Source: an uncultured Opitutia bacterium (GTDB lineage: Bacteria; Verrucomicrobiota; Verrucomicrobiia; Opitutales; Opitutaceae). Taken from it: DNA of 44,888 nucleotides. Numbering within the stretch: the first letter of the stretch is position 1; each line of letters opens with the position of its first letter. Of this stretch, positions 8,161-17,073 are shown piece after piece. The DNA lies in NCBI GenBank assembly GCA_903830425.1, contig CAIKTR010000028.1, forward strand, positions 1 through 44,888, written 5' to 3'. Below the pieces are notes generated by a model. It made no database searches. It had not been told where the DNA came from and saw nothing but the letters and a program-made list of their open reading frames with translations. The translations under genes and the position numbers were made by a program.

Positions 8161-10784
8161 ACCCGCGCCCCCCAACCCCTGCTGACCGGAGCAAGCCGGA
8201 GCTGTGCTTCGCGCTCCTCAACCACTGGAGCTACACCGGGATTGGCTGGAATCTCGGGCTGGAATCGTGCGCGCAGTCGCTTACGGACAGCCTCGACATG
8301 GCGGACTACGAGCCGAGCGTCAAAACCGGGATCAATCTGGATGCGCTGACCTACGAACTCGTGGCCGAGTGGTATCCGCACCTGATCCGGCGGCTCCGGC
8401 AGTATCTGGCCGCGGGCCGGGTGGAGATCATTGGCGGCACCTTCGGCCAGCCGATTGGGTCGATGGTTTCCGGCGAGTCCAACCTGCGCCAGCTGGTCGT
8501 GGGCCAGCAGACGATCACCCGGGTCCTGGGCCGGCCGGTCGCGGTGTTTCTCGAGGAGGAGGAAATGAGCCATCCGCAGATCCCGCAGCTGCTCGCCCTG
8601 ACGGGCTACCGCTATGCGAGCCTGGCCCAGTGTGACACCTGGGGGCGGCACGGGGCCCCCTGCCTGGAGGAGCCGGTGATTTGGTGGGAGGGGGCGGATG
8701 GCACCCGGATGCTCGCCGTGCCGTTCAGTCCGCTGGTGTTTCATCCGCCGATGGTGACCCACGACATCGACTGGCTGTGGACGGAGGCCGGCCGGGCGGC
8801 GGTGCAGCGCCTGACGCGCGACCGGACGCCACTGGCCCTGAAGTGGACCGAGTTTGGCTGGGAGAAGTTGACCGGCCAGGCGATCAACAAATTCGACCCC
8901 GCGCGGTTCCGGACCCTCTCGGAAAAGTTTCAGGTCGAGTACGTGACGATCGAGCAATACCTCGACCGGCAGGTGGGCGGGGCGGGGGTGCCGCCGGTGC
9001 CGACGCGGCGGCTGGCGGTTGACGACTTTGCGAAGCTGCTCCCGTGGGGCATCGGGGGCGATCAACTCCGCCGGTTCGGGCGGGAGGTCGAGTCGGTCCT
9101 GCTGGCGGCGGAGCGGTTTGAGGCGATCGCGCACGTGCTGCAGCTGGGGGTGGAGGAGGTCGGAGCGCTGGGCGAGGCCTGGCGGCGCCTGCTGGCGGCG
9201 CAGAGCCACGATGTTTCCCTGTGCGAATACACCCGCCACCAAGGGGCGGCGCCGCCGGCCGATCCGGTGATGGACGCCCACTTCCAGACGTGGGGTTCCT
9301 ACGGCTATCGCTTCATGGATGAGGCGATGGCGACGGGGCGCGCGGTGCTGCGCCGCTCGCTGGAGGCCATCGCGCAGACCGTCGACACCCGGCCGGCCGG
9401 CGGCGCCGGCGGCCTCGCGGCGGTGGTCTTCAACCCCTGCGGCTTTGCGCGCGACGCCTTGGTCACGACCGGAACCCTGCAACTGGAGGAGTTTCCCGGC
9501 ACCGCGGTGGAGGTGCGCAATGCCGCCGGCGAGCGGGTCCCGGTGCAAATCCTCTCCTGCGAGCGCGCCGCGGACGGCCGGCTGGTGTGCGCCGAGCTGG
9601 CGTTCCCGGCGCGGGCGCTGCCCTCGGTCGGCTACGACACCTACCAGCTGGAGCCGGTGGCGTCCGCCGCTGAGCTGCCCGGCACCGATCTGCGGGTCGA
9701 ACCGGAGTCGCGGGTGCTCGAAAACGAATGGGTCCGGGTGGGGCTCGATCCGGTCAGCGGCGCGATCCGCAGCCTGGTGGATCGGCGCACCGGCCGGGAG
9801 CTGCTGCGCGGGGCGGATCGGCCCTTTCCGACCTTGACCGGGCAGGCGAACGGATCCTCGCCGCTGGCGCGGCCGGCGAACACCCCGGTCGAACCCTACA
9901 ACACCGCCCACACCCAGGCGCAGTTTACCTGGCTCGAAACCGGACCGCTGCGCGCCCGGGTGCGGGCGACGCATCCCGAGACCCGGGGGCTGAGATTCGA
10001 GATCACCGTTGGGCTCACCGCGGGATCGCCGGAGGTCGAGGTGCAGGTGCGGGTTTTCCCGGATCTGCCGCCCAAGACCGGCGAGGCGAAGATCAACGGC
10101 TGGCAGTTCCCGTTGGAAATCACGGAGGGCTACTGGCTGGAATGGGCCCCGGCGTTCGCCGTGGAGACGGTGCTGCGCGACTACCCGTTCGGCGCCGAGC
10201 CCTCCCGCCAGCCCGCCCTCACGGCCCTGTCGTGGCTCGACCTGCTGGCGGCGGATGGCAGCGGCCTGCTGCTGATTCACAGCGGCACGCAGTATTTCAA
10301 GCGGCGGGAGGACGGGGCGTTTGCCAATCTGGTGGTGCGCGAATGGGAGTCCCATTTCACCGGCGAGTTCGGGTGGCCGAGGGCCTGCGCCTACCGCTAC
10401 GTGCTCCGGCCGCATGGTCCCGGATTTTCCCCGGACGAGCGCTGGCAGGCGGTGGAGGCGTTCGATCAGAAGCCCCGCTGCCTGGTGGCGCGGCCGCAGG
10501 CGGGCGCGCGGCCGCCGCGGGCGAGCTTCATCGCGGTCGAGGGTCCGGGAGCCAGACTGTCCGCCCTGCGCCGGCCGGCGGCCGGGGCGGGGGGCTGCGA
10601 GCTCCGCTTGGTGGAAGGCGCCGGGCAGGAGGCGCCGGCCCGGGTGGTGACCTCGCTGCCGCTGCGGTCGCGCCAGTCGACCGACGCGCTGGCCCGGCCG
10701 GTGGGTGATCCGACGCCGGTCGCCCTCGCCGCCGGCCTGGCCCTGCGTCCCTGGGAAATCAAACATTTCAACCTGCAACCATGA
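8157..10784 (+). CDS. Divergent glycoside hydrolase family 38-like protein
   Basis: The 875-residue protein has the overall plan of GH38 alpha-mannosidases: an N-terminal (beta/alpha) barrel-like domain to about residue 330, a three-helix segment containing QSHDVSLCEYT, then a large beta-sandwich region from about 430 to the end with ENEWVRVGLDPVSGAIRSL. The residues that define the family are altered. The zinc motif that normally reads H-x-D near the N-terminus reads NHWSYTGIGW (His23, with Ser25 where Asp is expected). The nucleophile region, usually PDxFGH, reads EEEEMSHPQIPQLL at residues 133-146. Activity may therefore differ from classical alpha-mannosidase, possibly with Glu as nucleophile or without zinc, or the enzyme may belong to a separate subfamily. 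It overlaps both neighbours by 4 nt (ATGA). Confidence 0.82.
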   Translation: MNPRPPTPADRSKPELCFALLNHWSYTGIGWNLGLESCAQSLTDSLDMADYEPSVKTGINLDALTYELVAEWYPHLIRRLRQYLAAGRVEIIGGTFGQPIGSMVSGESNLRQLVVGQQTITRVLGRPVAVFLEEEEMSHPQIPQLLALTGYRYASLAQCDTWGRHGAPCLEEPVIWWEGADGTRMLAVPFSPLVFHPPMVTHDIDWLWTEAGRAAVQRLTRDRTPLALKWTEFGWEKLTGQAINKFDPARFRTLSEKFQVEYVTIEQYLDRQVGGAGVPPVPTRRLAVDDFAKLLPWGIGGDQLRRFGREVESVLLAAERFEAIAHVLQLGVEEVGALGEAWRRLLAAQSHDVSLCEYTRHQGAAPPADPVMDAHFQTWGSYGYRFMDEAMATGRAVLRRSLEAIAQTVDTRPAGGAGGLAAVVFNPCGFARDALVTTGTLQLEEFPGTAVEVRNAAGERVPVQILSCERAADGRLVCAELAFPARALPSVGYDTYQLEPVASAAELPGTDLRVEPESRVLENEWVRVGLDPVSGAIRSLVDRRTGRELLRGADRPFPTLTGQANGSSPLARPANTPVEPYNTAHTQAQFTWLETGPLRARVRATHPETRGLRFEITVGLTAGSPEVEVQVRVFPDLPPKTGEAKINGWQFPLEITEGYWLEWAPAFAVETVLRDYPFGAEPSRQPALTALSWLDLLAADGSGLLLIHSGTQYFKRREDGAFANLVVREWESHFTGEFGWPRACAYRYVLRPHGPGFSPDERWQAVEAFDQKPRCLVARPQAGARPPRASFIAVEGPGARLSALRRPAAGAGGCELRLVEGAGQEAPARVVTSLPLRSRQSTDALARPVGDPTPVALAAGLALRPWEIKHFNLQP

Positions 10785-11800
10785 ACCTGCCCGCCTCCTC
10801 GCTGCCGCCGGCGCCCGCCGTCGGCGACGCCTCCCTCCTCCACCGCCACGACCGGGACTTCCTGCTCGGCCTCTATGAGCGGCTCGTGCTCATCCGCGAG
10901 TTCGAGGAGCGGGTGAAATTCCTGTTTTTGGAGGGCACCATGCCCGGCACGATCCACCAGTGCCAGGGGCAGGAGGCCACGGCGGTCGGCGTGTGTGCGG
11001 CGCTGCAGGCCGACGATTTCATCACCTCGACGTTTCGCGGCCATGGCCATGCCCTCGCGAAGGGCCTGACGGTGCAGGAGATGCTGGACGAGCTGTTCGG
11101 CGCCACCACGGGCTGCTGCAAGGGCAAGGGCGGCTCGATGCACCTGGGCAACATGGCGAAGGGAATGGTCCCGGGCATCGCCATCGTCGCCGGCGGCATC
11201 CCGCTCGCGGCGGGCATGGCGCTGGCGTTCAAGCTGCAGCGGCGCCCGCAGGTGGTGGCGTGCTTCTTCGGCGACGGCGCGGTGGCGGAGGGCGCCTTCC
11301 ATGAGGGCGTGAACATGGCGGCCCTGTGGAATCTCCCCGTCGTGCTGGTGTGCGAGAACAACCTCTACGGTGCTTCGACGCGGATCGACAAGGTGATGAA
11401 GCACCCCTGTGTCGCGGCCCGGGCCGCGGCCTACGGGTTTCGCGGGGAGACGGTGGACGGCAACGACGTGCTCGCGGTGCACGCCGCGGCGCAGCGCGCG
11501 GTGGCGGAGTGCCGGGCCGGGCAGGGGCCGGTCCTGCTGGAACTGCTCACCTACCGGCGGACCGGACATTCCCGGCGCGATGCGTGCCACTACCAGGCCA
11601 AGGACGAGCGGGAGGCGTGGTTCGCGCGCGATCCGATCGAACGCTTCGGCGCGCAGCTGCTGGGACGGAGCGACGTCAGCGCGGCGGACCTGGCGGCGGT
11701 GAAGGCGCGCGTGGAGCAGCAGATCCAGACTGGCGTCGAGCGCGCCCGGCAGGCGCCGCAACCCACGATCGCAGACCTGACCACGGATGTCTTCGCCTAG
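10781..11800 (+). CDS. pdhA: 2-oxo acid dehydrogenase E1 component, alpha subunit (pyruvate/acetoin type)
   Basis: The 339-residue protein is the thiamine-diphosphate-binding half of the E1 decarboxylase, which decarboxylates pyruvate (or cleaves acetoin) and passes the acyl group to the E2 lipoyl arm. The thiamine-binding motif runs from GDGAVAEGAFHEG near residues 165-177 to the VCENN about 25 residues later. The substrate region GQEATAVGV, the STFRGHGHALAKG segment and GKGGSMHLG are typical of the PdhA/AcoA group. The length fits the family. Its ATG overlaps the stop of the GH38-like gene, so the dehydrogenase gene is coupled to a glycosidase gene. The beta subunit follows after 54 bp. Acetoin dehydrogenase is a real alternative, because AcoA and PdhA are hard to separate by eye. 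Confidence 0.93.
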   Translation: MNLPASSLPPAPAVGDASLLHRHDRDFLLGLYERLVLIREFEERVKFLFLEGTMPGTIHQCQGQEATAVGVCAALQADDFITSTFRGHGHALAKGLTVQEMLDELFGATTGCCKGKGGSMHLGNMAKGMVPGIAIVAGGIPLAAGMALAFKLQRRPQVVACFFGDGAVAEGAFHEGVNMAALWNLPVVLVCENNLYGASTRIDKVMKHPCVAARAAAYGFRGETVDGNDVLAVHAAAQRAVAECRAGQGPVLLELLTYRRTGHSRRDACHYQAKDEREAWFARDPIERFGAQLLGRSDVSAADLAAVKARVEQQIQTGVERARQAPQPTIADLTTDVFA

Positions 11801-11854
11801 GCGTGCCCCCAACCCAGAAAACCACCGGCTCGCAACCACCCACTATTTTTTCCC

Positions 11855-12871
11855 ATGAAACGACAAGGCATAGCAGAGGCGCTCCGCGACGGCATCGCGG
11901 AGGAAATGACACGCGATCCGAGCGTATTTTGCATCGGTGAGGACATTGGCGTGCCCGGCGGCTGGGGCGGCGCGTTTACCGTCACCCTCGGGCTGGCGGA
12001 GAAATTCCCCGGCCGGGTCATCGACACCCCCATTGCCGAACTCGGCTTCACGGGCATGGCGGTGGGGGCCGCGATGATGGGCATGCGGCCCATTGCCGAC
12101 GTGCAGTACGGCGACTTCCTGTTTCTCGCCAGCGACCAGTTGATCAACAACGCGGCGAAGATGCGCTACATGTCCGGGGGCACGGTGAAGGTGCCGATGG
12201 TCATGCGCGCCCCGATCGGCGCGACCGGACGCGGGTCCCAGCATGCCCAGAGCATGGAGCGGTACTTCATCGGCGTGCCCGGCCTGAAGGTCGTCGCGGT
12301 CTCCACCGCCTACGACGCGAAGGGGGTGCTCAAGGCGGCCGTGCGGGACGACAACCCGGTGATGATCTTCGAGCACAAGCTGCTCTACGGTTCCAAGGGC
12401 GCCCGGGCCGAGCCGGGCGCGGTGGACGCCACCAGCGAGATCCCGGACGGGGACTACGTCGTCCCGCTCGACCGGGCCGCCGTGCGCCGCGAGGGGAAGC
12501 ATGTCACCCTGCTCGGGTGGCTGCTGATGGCGCACTACGCGATGGCCGCCGCGGACCTGCTCGCCGCCGAGGGCATCGAGGCCGAGGTGATCGACGTGCG
12601 CAGCCTGTCCCCCATCGACTACGACACGATCGGGGCGTCGGTCCGCAAGACGGGCCGGGTCCTGCTCGTGGAGGAGGGGCCGAAGACCGGCGGGGTCAGT
12701 GCCGAGATCGCCGCGGGCCTGATGGAGCACTGCGCCGACAGCCTGATGGCCCCCATCGTGCGGGTGGCGTCGGCCGATGTGCCGGTGCCGTTCACCCCGG
12801 TGCTGGAAAACGCCTACCGCCCGGATGTCGCCCGCATCGTGGCGGCGGCGCGGCGGCTGGCCCAGAGCTAA
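11855..12871 (+). CDS. pdhB: 2-oxo acid dehydrogenase E1 component, beta subunit
   Basis: The 338-residue beta subunit completes the alpha2-beta2 E1 enzyme. The sequence has the transketolase pyrimidine-binding domain from the start (CIGEDIGVPGGWGGAF near residues 26-41, then DTPIAELGFTGMAVGAA with the Glu that activates thiamine diphosphate). The C-terminal transketolase domain contains EVIDVRSLSPIDYDTI and LLVEEGPKTGG. Length and order match PdhB/AcoB. The leader between pdhA and this ATG is 54 bp, ends in a C- and T-rich stretch before ATG and has no Shine-Dalgarno sequence. The gene is in the same transcriptional direction as the E2 gene far upstream, with four genes between E2 and E1-alpha. 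Confidence 0.94.
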   Translation: MKRQGIAEALRDGIAEEMTRDPSVFCIGEDIGVPGGWGGAFTVTLGLAEKFPGRVIDTPIAELGFTGMAVGAAMMGMRPIADVQYGDFLFLASDQLINNAAKMRYMSGGTVKVPMVMRAPIGATGRGSQHAQSMERYFIGVPGLKVVAVSTAYDAKGVLKAAVRDDNPVMIFEHKLLYGSKGARAEPGAVDATSEIPDGDYVVPLDRAAVRREGKHVTLLGWLLMAHYAMAAADLLAAEGIEAEVIDVRSLSPIDYDTIGASVRKTGRVLLVEEGPKTGGVSAEIAAGLMEHCADSLMAPIVRVASADVPVPFTPVLENAYRPDVARIVAAARRLAQS

Positions 12872-12996
12872 CTCCGAGTTGTCATTCACCCCGAAATCAG
12901 GAATTCCATGGGGCTAAACCCGAGGCTCGGCGCGCCCGCTCACCGGAGCTGGCGCCGCGCTCCACCGGGTCGATCTCCCCACCTCAGCCCAACCTC

Positions 12997-13548
12997 ATGA
13001 TCACCACGAAAGAACTCAAACAATGGCAGGACGAAGCCTCCGCCTTTTTTCAGCAGGCGGGTTTGGTCATCACCCCGGCGGAACGAGCGCAGGTTGAGGT
13101 GGCGGACTTCGGCCTGAGCGAATTCACCCGCACCGGCCTCGGGGTGCTCGTCTATGTGAACACCCAGCGGTGCTGCGCGAAGGAGCTGGCGATGTGGCCG
13201 CGGCAGACCTGCCCGGAGCACCGGCATCCCACGGTCGGCGGCCAGCCGGGCAAGGAGGAGACCTTCCGCTGCCGCTGGGGCCGGGTCTATCTGTATGTCG
13301 AGGGCGCGCCGACGGCGCAGCCGTCGTGCCGTCCGCCGGCGGGTCGCGAGTCGGCCTACACCGTCTGGCACGAGGTGGTGCTCCAGCCCGGCGACCAGTA
13401 CACGATCCAGCCGGACACCAAACACTGGTTCCAAGCCGGGGAGCAGGGCGCGGTGGTGTCGGAATTCTCCACCCACAGCACCGACGAGAACGATATTTTC
13501 ACGGACGCCACGATCGGCCGCGCCACCCAGGTGGCCCCCGGGAAGTAA
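12997..13548 (+). CDS. Cupin-type D-lyxose/D-mannose ketol-isomerase
   Basis: The 183-residue single-domain cupin matches the D-lyxose isomerase family (DUF1498 type). It has CPEHRHP with metal ligands His75 and His77, KEETFRCRWG with Glu at 87-88, TKHWFQAG with His143, and the C-terminal VSEFSTHSTDENDIF. Characterised members interconvert D-lyxose and D-xylulose and also D-mannose and D-fructose, using a divalent metal in the cytoplasm. ATG 12997 is chosen because the conserved protein begins there and the upstream in-frame sequence is unlike it. The leader is C-rich (ending cccaacctc) without a ribosome-binding site. Sitting 37 bp before an alpha-mannosidase gene, it probably converts released mannose to fructose; this substrate choice is inference. 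Confidence 0.85.
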   Translation: MITTKELKQWQDEASAFFQQAGLVITPAERAQVEVADFGLSEFTRTGLGVLVYVNTQRCCAKELAMWPRQTCPEHRHPTVGGQPGKEETFRCRWGRVYLYVEGAPTAQPSCRPPAGRESAYTVWHEVVLQPGDQYTIQPDTKHWFQAGEQGAVVSEFSTHSTDENDIFTDATIGRATQVAPGK

Positions 13549-13585
13549 GACCCCTCGTCCTCCGTCCCCCGCCCGCCCTATTACC

Positions 13586-16315
13586 ATGAGCACGACGAAA
13601 AAACGCCTGGTCCATTATACGCTGAGCACCCACTGGGATCGCGAGTGGCGCGAACCCGGCCAGGGCATCCGCTATGCCCTGGTGGGACTGATGGACCGCG
13701 TCCTCGCGGGACTGGCGGACGGCCGGCTGCAGGGGCCGTTCCAGACGGACGGACAGTCCATCCTCCTGGACGACTATCTGGAAATTCGGCCCGAGCGCCG
13801 GGCGCAGGTGGAGGCCCTGGCCCGCGAGGGTAAACTTGTGATCGGCCCCTGGTACTCGATGCCCGATGAGTTCACCGTCTCGGGCGAGGCGCTGGTCCGC
13901 AATCTCCGGGTGGGCCGCCAGAGTGCCCGGGACTTCGGGGGCACGCCGTCGATCGCCGGCTATGTGCCCGACATGTTCGGGCATACCAGCCAGCTCCCGC
14001 AGATCTTTGCGGGTTTCGGCATCCCCGTGGGCTACCTCTGGCGCGGGATCAACCTGGCGCACCGGAACTTCCTCTGGCGCGGGGCGGACGGCACGGAGAT
14101 GCCCTGCCACAAATTCGGCAATGTGGGCTACGGCTCGTTTGCCCACCAGGTGAACCGCGGGCATGAATACGACGCAGACATCGAGGACCGGCCGGCGGAA
14201 CTGGCCCGCCGGGCCCGGGAATTCCTGGCGCAGGAGGCGGCGGCCACGGCCGTGGATGCGATCCTGGTCCACGAGTCCTGCGACCACCAGGAATGGAACC
14301 CGCGGCGCTATGCGCTGCTGTTTGCCGAGTTTGCGAAGAGCCGGAACTACCGGGTCGTGCACACCAGCCTCGATGCCTACCTCCTCGAGCTGCTGGCCCA
14401 GCGCGACCGCATCACCACGGTGCTCGAGGGTGAATTGCGCGCGGCGGGACGGGAGCATGTACAGCCGGACGTCACGGCCTACTGCAACCAGTGGGTCATC
14501 CCCGGGGTGCTCTCGAGCCGCGTGCGGCTGAAGCAGGCCAACGGCCACTGCCAGACGCTCCTGTGCCACTGGGCCGAGCCGTTCACGACTTTTGCGCATG
14601 CCGCGCTCGGCGCGGAATTCGCCCCGGGCTTCCTCGAGGTCGCCTGGCGGTGGCTGATGCAGAATCATGCGCACGACTCGATCGATGGCTGCAGCCCGGA
14701 CCAGGTGCACAAGGACATGGCGTACCGCTTCGACCAGTGCCGGATGATCGCGGAGAAGCTGACGGTCGACGCCACCCACCGCCTCGCGGCGAGCGTGGCC
14801 GGCGGGCTGACCGCGGATGAACTGCGCGTCACGGTGTTCAATCCGCTCCCCCGGGATTTCAACGGGGTGACCGAGCTGACGCTCGAGATTCCCACCACCT
14901 GGCCAACGTTCAACGAGTTCTTCGGCTTTGAACCCAAGCCGGGGTTTCTCCTTCAGGATGCGGCCGGCCGGGAGGTGCCCTATCAGCGCCTGGGGCAGAC
15001 GCTCAACCGGATCCGCCAGCGCATCCGCCCGACCAAATTCCCCGAGGTGGTCATGAGCCACCACATCCCGGTCGCGCTGCAACTCGCGGTGCCCGCCCAG
15101 GGCTACACGACCCTGACGGTGCGGGCGGTCGCGGCGGGCCGACCCACGCGTTATCCCGACGACGCAGGCCTGGCCACGGGCCCGGGCGCGATGGCCAACG
15201 AACGGCTGGCCGTCGTGATCGAAAGCAACGGCACGCTGACGCTGACCGACCGCCGCTCCGGGCGCAGCTACCCCCAACTCCTCACGTTCGAGGACCGCGC
15301 CGACATTGGCGACGGCTGGTACCACGGTCCGGCGGTCAACGATCAGATCTATTACTCCACCGCCTGCCGGGCGGATGTGGTGCTGGTCCACAACGGGCCC
15401 CAGCTGACGACCTTCCGGGTGCGTACGACGCTGCCGGTGCCGGCGGAGTTCCAGTCCGACGGCATGGTTCGCTCGCAACGCCTGGTGCCGATGATCCTGG
15501 ACAGCCTGGTGAGCCTGCGGCCGGGCCAGGCCTATCTGGACATCACGACGACGGTGGACAACCCGGCGGACGACCACCGGGTGCGGGTGCTGTTCCCCAG
15601 CGGAGCCCGGACGGAGACGTACCTCACGGACACGGCGTTTGACGTGGTTGAGCGGCCGATTGCGCTGCCGAAGGACAACCATGAGTACCGCGAATTGAAC
15701 GTCGAAACCCAGCCGCAGCAGAGCTGGACCGCGGTGCATGACCGCCAGTCAGGTCTGGCGGTGATCGCGGCCGGGCTGCTGGAAACGGCGGTGCCGGACA
15801 CGGCGGAGCGTCCCGTGGCCCTGACCCTGTTCCGCGGCACGCGCCGCACGGTGTTCACCGATGGCGAGCCGGACGGCCAGATGCGCGGGCCGATGACGTT
15901 TCATTATTATGTCCTGCCGCTGACGGGTGAACCCGACCGCACGCAACTCTGCGAACTCGGCCAGCGGATCGCCGCCGGGCTGCGGGCGGTGCAACTCCGG
16001 GCCGCGGATCTGGCAATCTACCGGTCGGAGCGGAGCCTGCCGGCGACCGCGGGCTTTTTCCGCCTGGAAGGACCGGCGGTGATCACCAGCACGCGGCAGG
16101 TGGGCCCCGCGATCGAAATCCGGATGTTCAACCCCCACCGGAAAAAAATCGCGGCGAAGCTGCACCTCGCCGGCCCGGGAGGTGGCGGCCGAGCGGTGCG
16201 CAAAGTCCAGCGCGTTGACTTGGAGGGGACCCCGCTGGGCCCTGTGGCCGTGGCGGGCGGAGTCGTGACGGTTGCGCTGAAGCCGAAGCAAATCCTCACC
16301 CTGAGCCTGGCGTAA
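13586..16315 (+). CDS. Alpha-mannosidase, glycoside hydrolase family 38
   Basis: The 909-residue protein shows the canonical family features. HWDREW lies at residues 16-21, with His16 and Asp18 as zinc ligands. YVPDMFGHTSQLPQI contains the nucleophile Asp129. The helical segment carries NHAHDSIDGCSPDQVHKDM, which supplies another zinc-site His. The large C-terminal beta-sandwich domain includes ANERLAVVIESNGTLTLTDRRSG and a long mannosidase C-terminal region. The closest general type is the bacterial MngB-like enzyme that removes alpha-mannosyl residues (or 2-O-(6-phospho-mannosyl)-glycerate) in the cytoplasm. There is no signal peptide. The start at 13586 follows a C-rich leader. It is the last gene of the carbohydrate cluster and should feed mannose to the isomerase just upstream. 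Confidence 0.93.
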   Translation: MSTTKKRLVHYTLSTHWDREWREPGQGIRYALVGLMDRVLAGLADGRLQGPFQTDGQSILLDDYLEIRPERRAQVEALAREGKLVIGPWYSMPDEFTVSGEALVRNLRVGRQSARDFGGTPSIAGYVPDMFGHTSQLPQIFAGFGIPVGYLWRGINLAHRNFLWRGADGTEMPCHKFGNVGYGSFAHQVNRGHEYDADIEDRPAELARRAREFLAQEAAATAVDAILVHESCDHQEWNPRRYALLFAEFAKSRNYRVVHTSLDAYLLELLAQRDRITTVLEGELRAAGREHVQPDVTAYCNQWVIPGVLSSRVRLKQANGHCQTLLCHWAEPFTTFAHAALGAEFAPGFLEVAWRWLMQNHAHDSIDGCSPDQVHKDMAYRFDQCRMIAEKLTVDATHRLAASVAGGLTADELRVTVFNPLPRDFNGVTELTLEIPTTWPTFNEFFGFEPKPGFLLQDAAGREVPYQRLGQTLNRIRQRIRPTKFPEVVMSHHIPVALQLAVPAQGYTTLTVRAVAAGRPTRYPDDAGLATGPGAMANERLAVVIESNGTLTLTDRRSGRSYPQLLTFEDRADIGDGWYHGPAVNDQIYYSTACRADVVLVHNGPQLTTFRVRTTLPVPAEFQSDGMVRSQRLVPMILDSLVSLRPGQAYLDITTTVDNPADDHRVRVLFPSGARTETYLTDTAFDVVERPIALPKDNHEYRELNVETQPQQSWTAVHDRQSGLAVIAAGLLETAVPDTAERPVALTLFRGTRRTVFTDGEPDGQMRGPMTFHYYVLPLTGEPDRTQLCELGQRIAAGLRAVQLRAADLAIYRSERSLPATAGFFRLEGPAVITSTRQVGPAIEIRMFNPHRKKIAAKLHLAGPGGGGRAVRKVQRVDLEGTPLGPVAVAGGVVTVALKPKQILTLSLA

Positions 16316-16454
16316 AGGGGCGTCGCTCGGTGCAGCGGTGTTGGCCGTTCGCACGAGGGCGCCTCTGGGCCAGCGGGCGCATAGCGTCGCAGCAAGTCGG
16401 TTGCAACTTGGGGCGAAGCGGTGCTCCCTGTTGCCCGTAGCTGCGCGACCCACG

Positions 16455-16940
16455 ATGATCTCCACCCAGCGTCACCTAGAGTTTGCCACAGGCTACCTGG
16501 AACTCGGCATGGTGACGGCCGCCGCTGAAGAACTGGAGGCCATCGTCGGGTCGGACCGACTTTCCGACGAGGTCATGGGGGTGCGGGCGAATCTCCACCT
16601 CGAGGCGAAGCAGTGGGACTTGCTGCTGGCGGTCGCCCGGGAACTCACGCGGCGGTGTCCGGCGAATGAGCAAGGCTGGGTGCACGCGGCTTACGCGCTG
16701 CGGGAATTGGGCCGCATCGCAGAGGCGAAGGCAGTCCTGCTGGAGGCCGCGCCCCTGCATGGCCGGCGGTGCGCCGTTCTCCACTACAATCTGGCCTGCT
16801 ATTACTGCCTGCTGGGCGAGTGCACCGAGGCCAAGCGCGAGCTTTCGCTGGCTTGCCAGATGAACGCGGAGTGGCGGCGGGCCGCCCTGGACGACGATGA
16901 CCTGAAGGCGATGTGGACGGAGATCGCCGCCATGGGGTAG
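16455..16940 (+). CDS. Small TPR-repeat protein
   Basis: The 161-residue soluble protein is built of helix pairs with tetratricopeptide spacing: ATGYLELGMVTAAAEELEAI at the start, HAAYALRELGRIAEAKAVLLEAAP in the middle, and LACYYCLLGECTEAKRELSLAC near residue 120. TPR proteins act as protein-binding scaffolds, so no enzymatic role is expected. An in-frame GTG at 16338 would extend it by 39 Arg/Ala-rich residues that do not look conserved, so ATG 16455 is preferred. The 139 bp upstream, after the alpha-mannosidase stop, hold no gene or terminator that I can see. The partner protein is unknown. The following exported PDZ protein is 133 bp downstream on the same strand, but nothing ties the two together. 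Confidence 0.75.
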   Translation: MISTQRHLEFATGYLELGMVTAAAEELEAIVGSDRLSDEVMGVRANLHLEAKQWDLLLAVARELTRRCPANEQGWVHAAYALRELGRIAEAKAVLLEAAPLHGRRCAVLHYNLACYYCLLGECTEAKRELSLACQMNAEWRRAALDDDDLKAMWTEIAAMG

Positions 16941-17073
16941 GGTGCAACTGTCACGGGTCTGGTCGCTGCGCATCCGGGGATGTCGGGACGAGGTTTTCTC
17001 CCTTCTCTCCCCGTCCCCGTTGCCTATTCTGCGACCTTGATGACAAGGATGACCCCCTAGGCGACGGAATAGA

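Noticed and set aside
5461-10778. Two long - strand open frames (904 and 934 codons) opposite the DUF4450-like and GH38-like genes
   Set aside because: Low-complexity Arg/Gly/Pro composition and no start context; they lie fully antisense to recognisable proteins.
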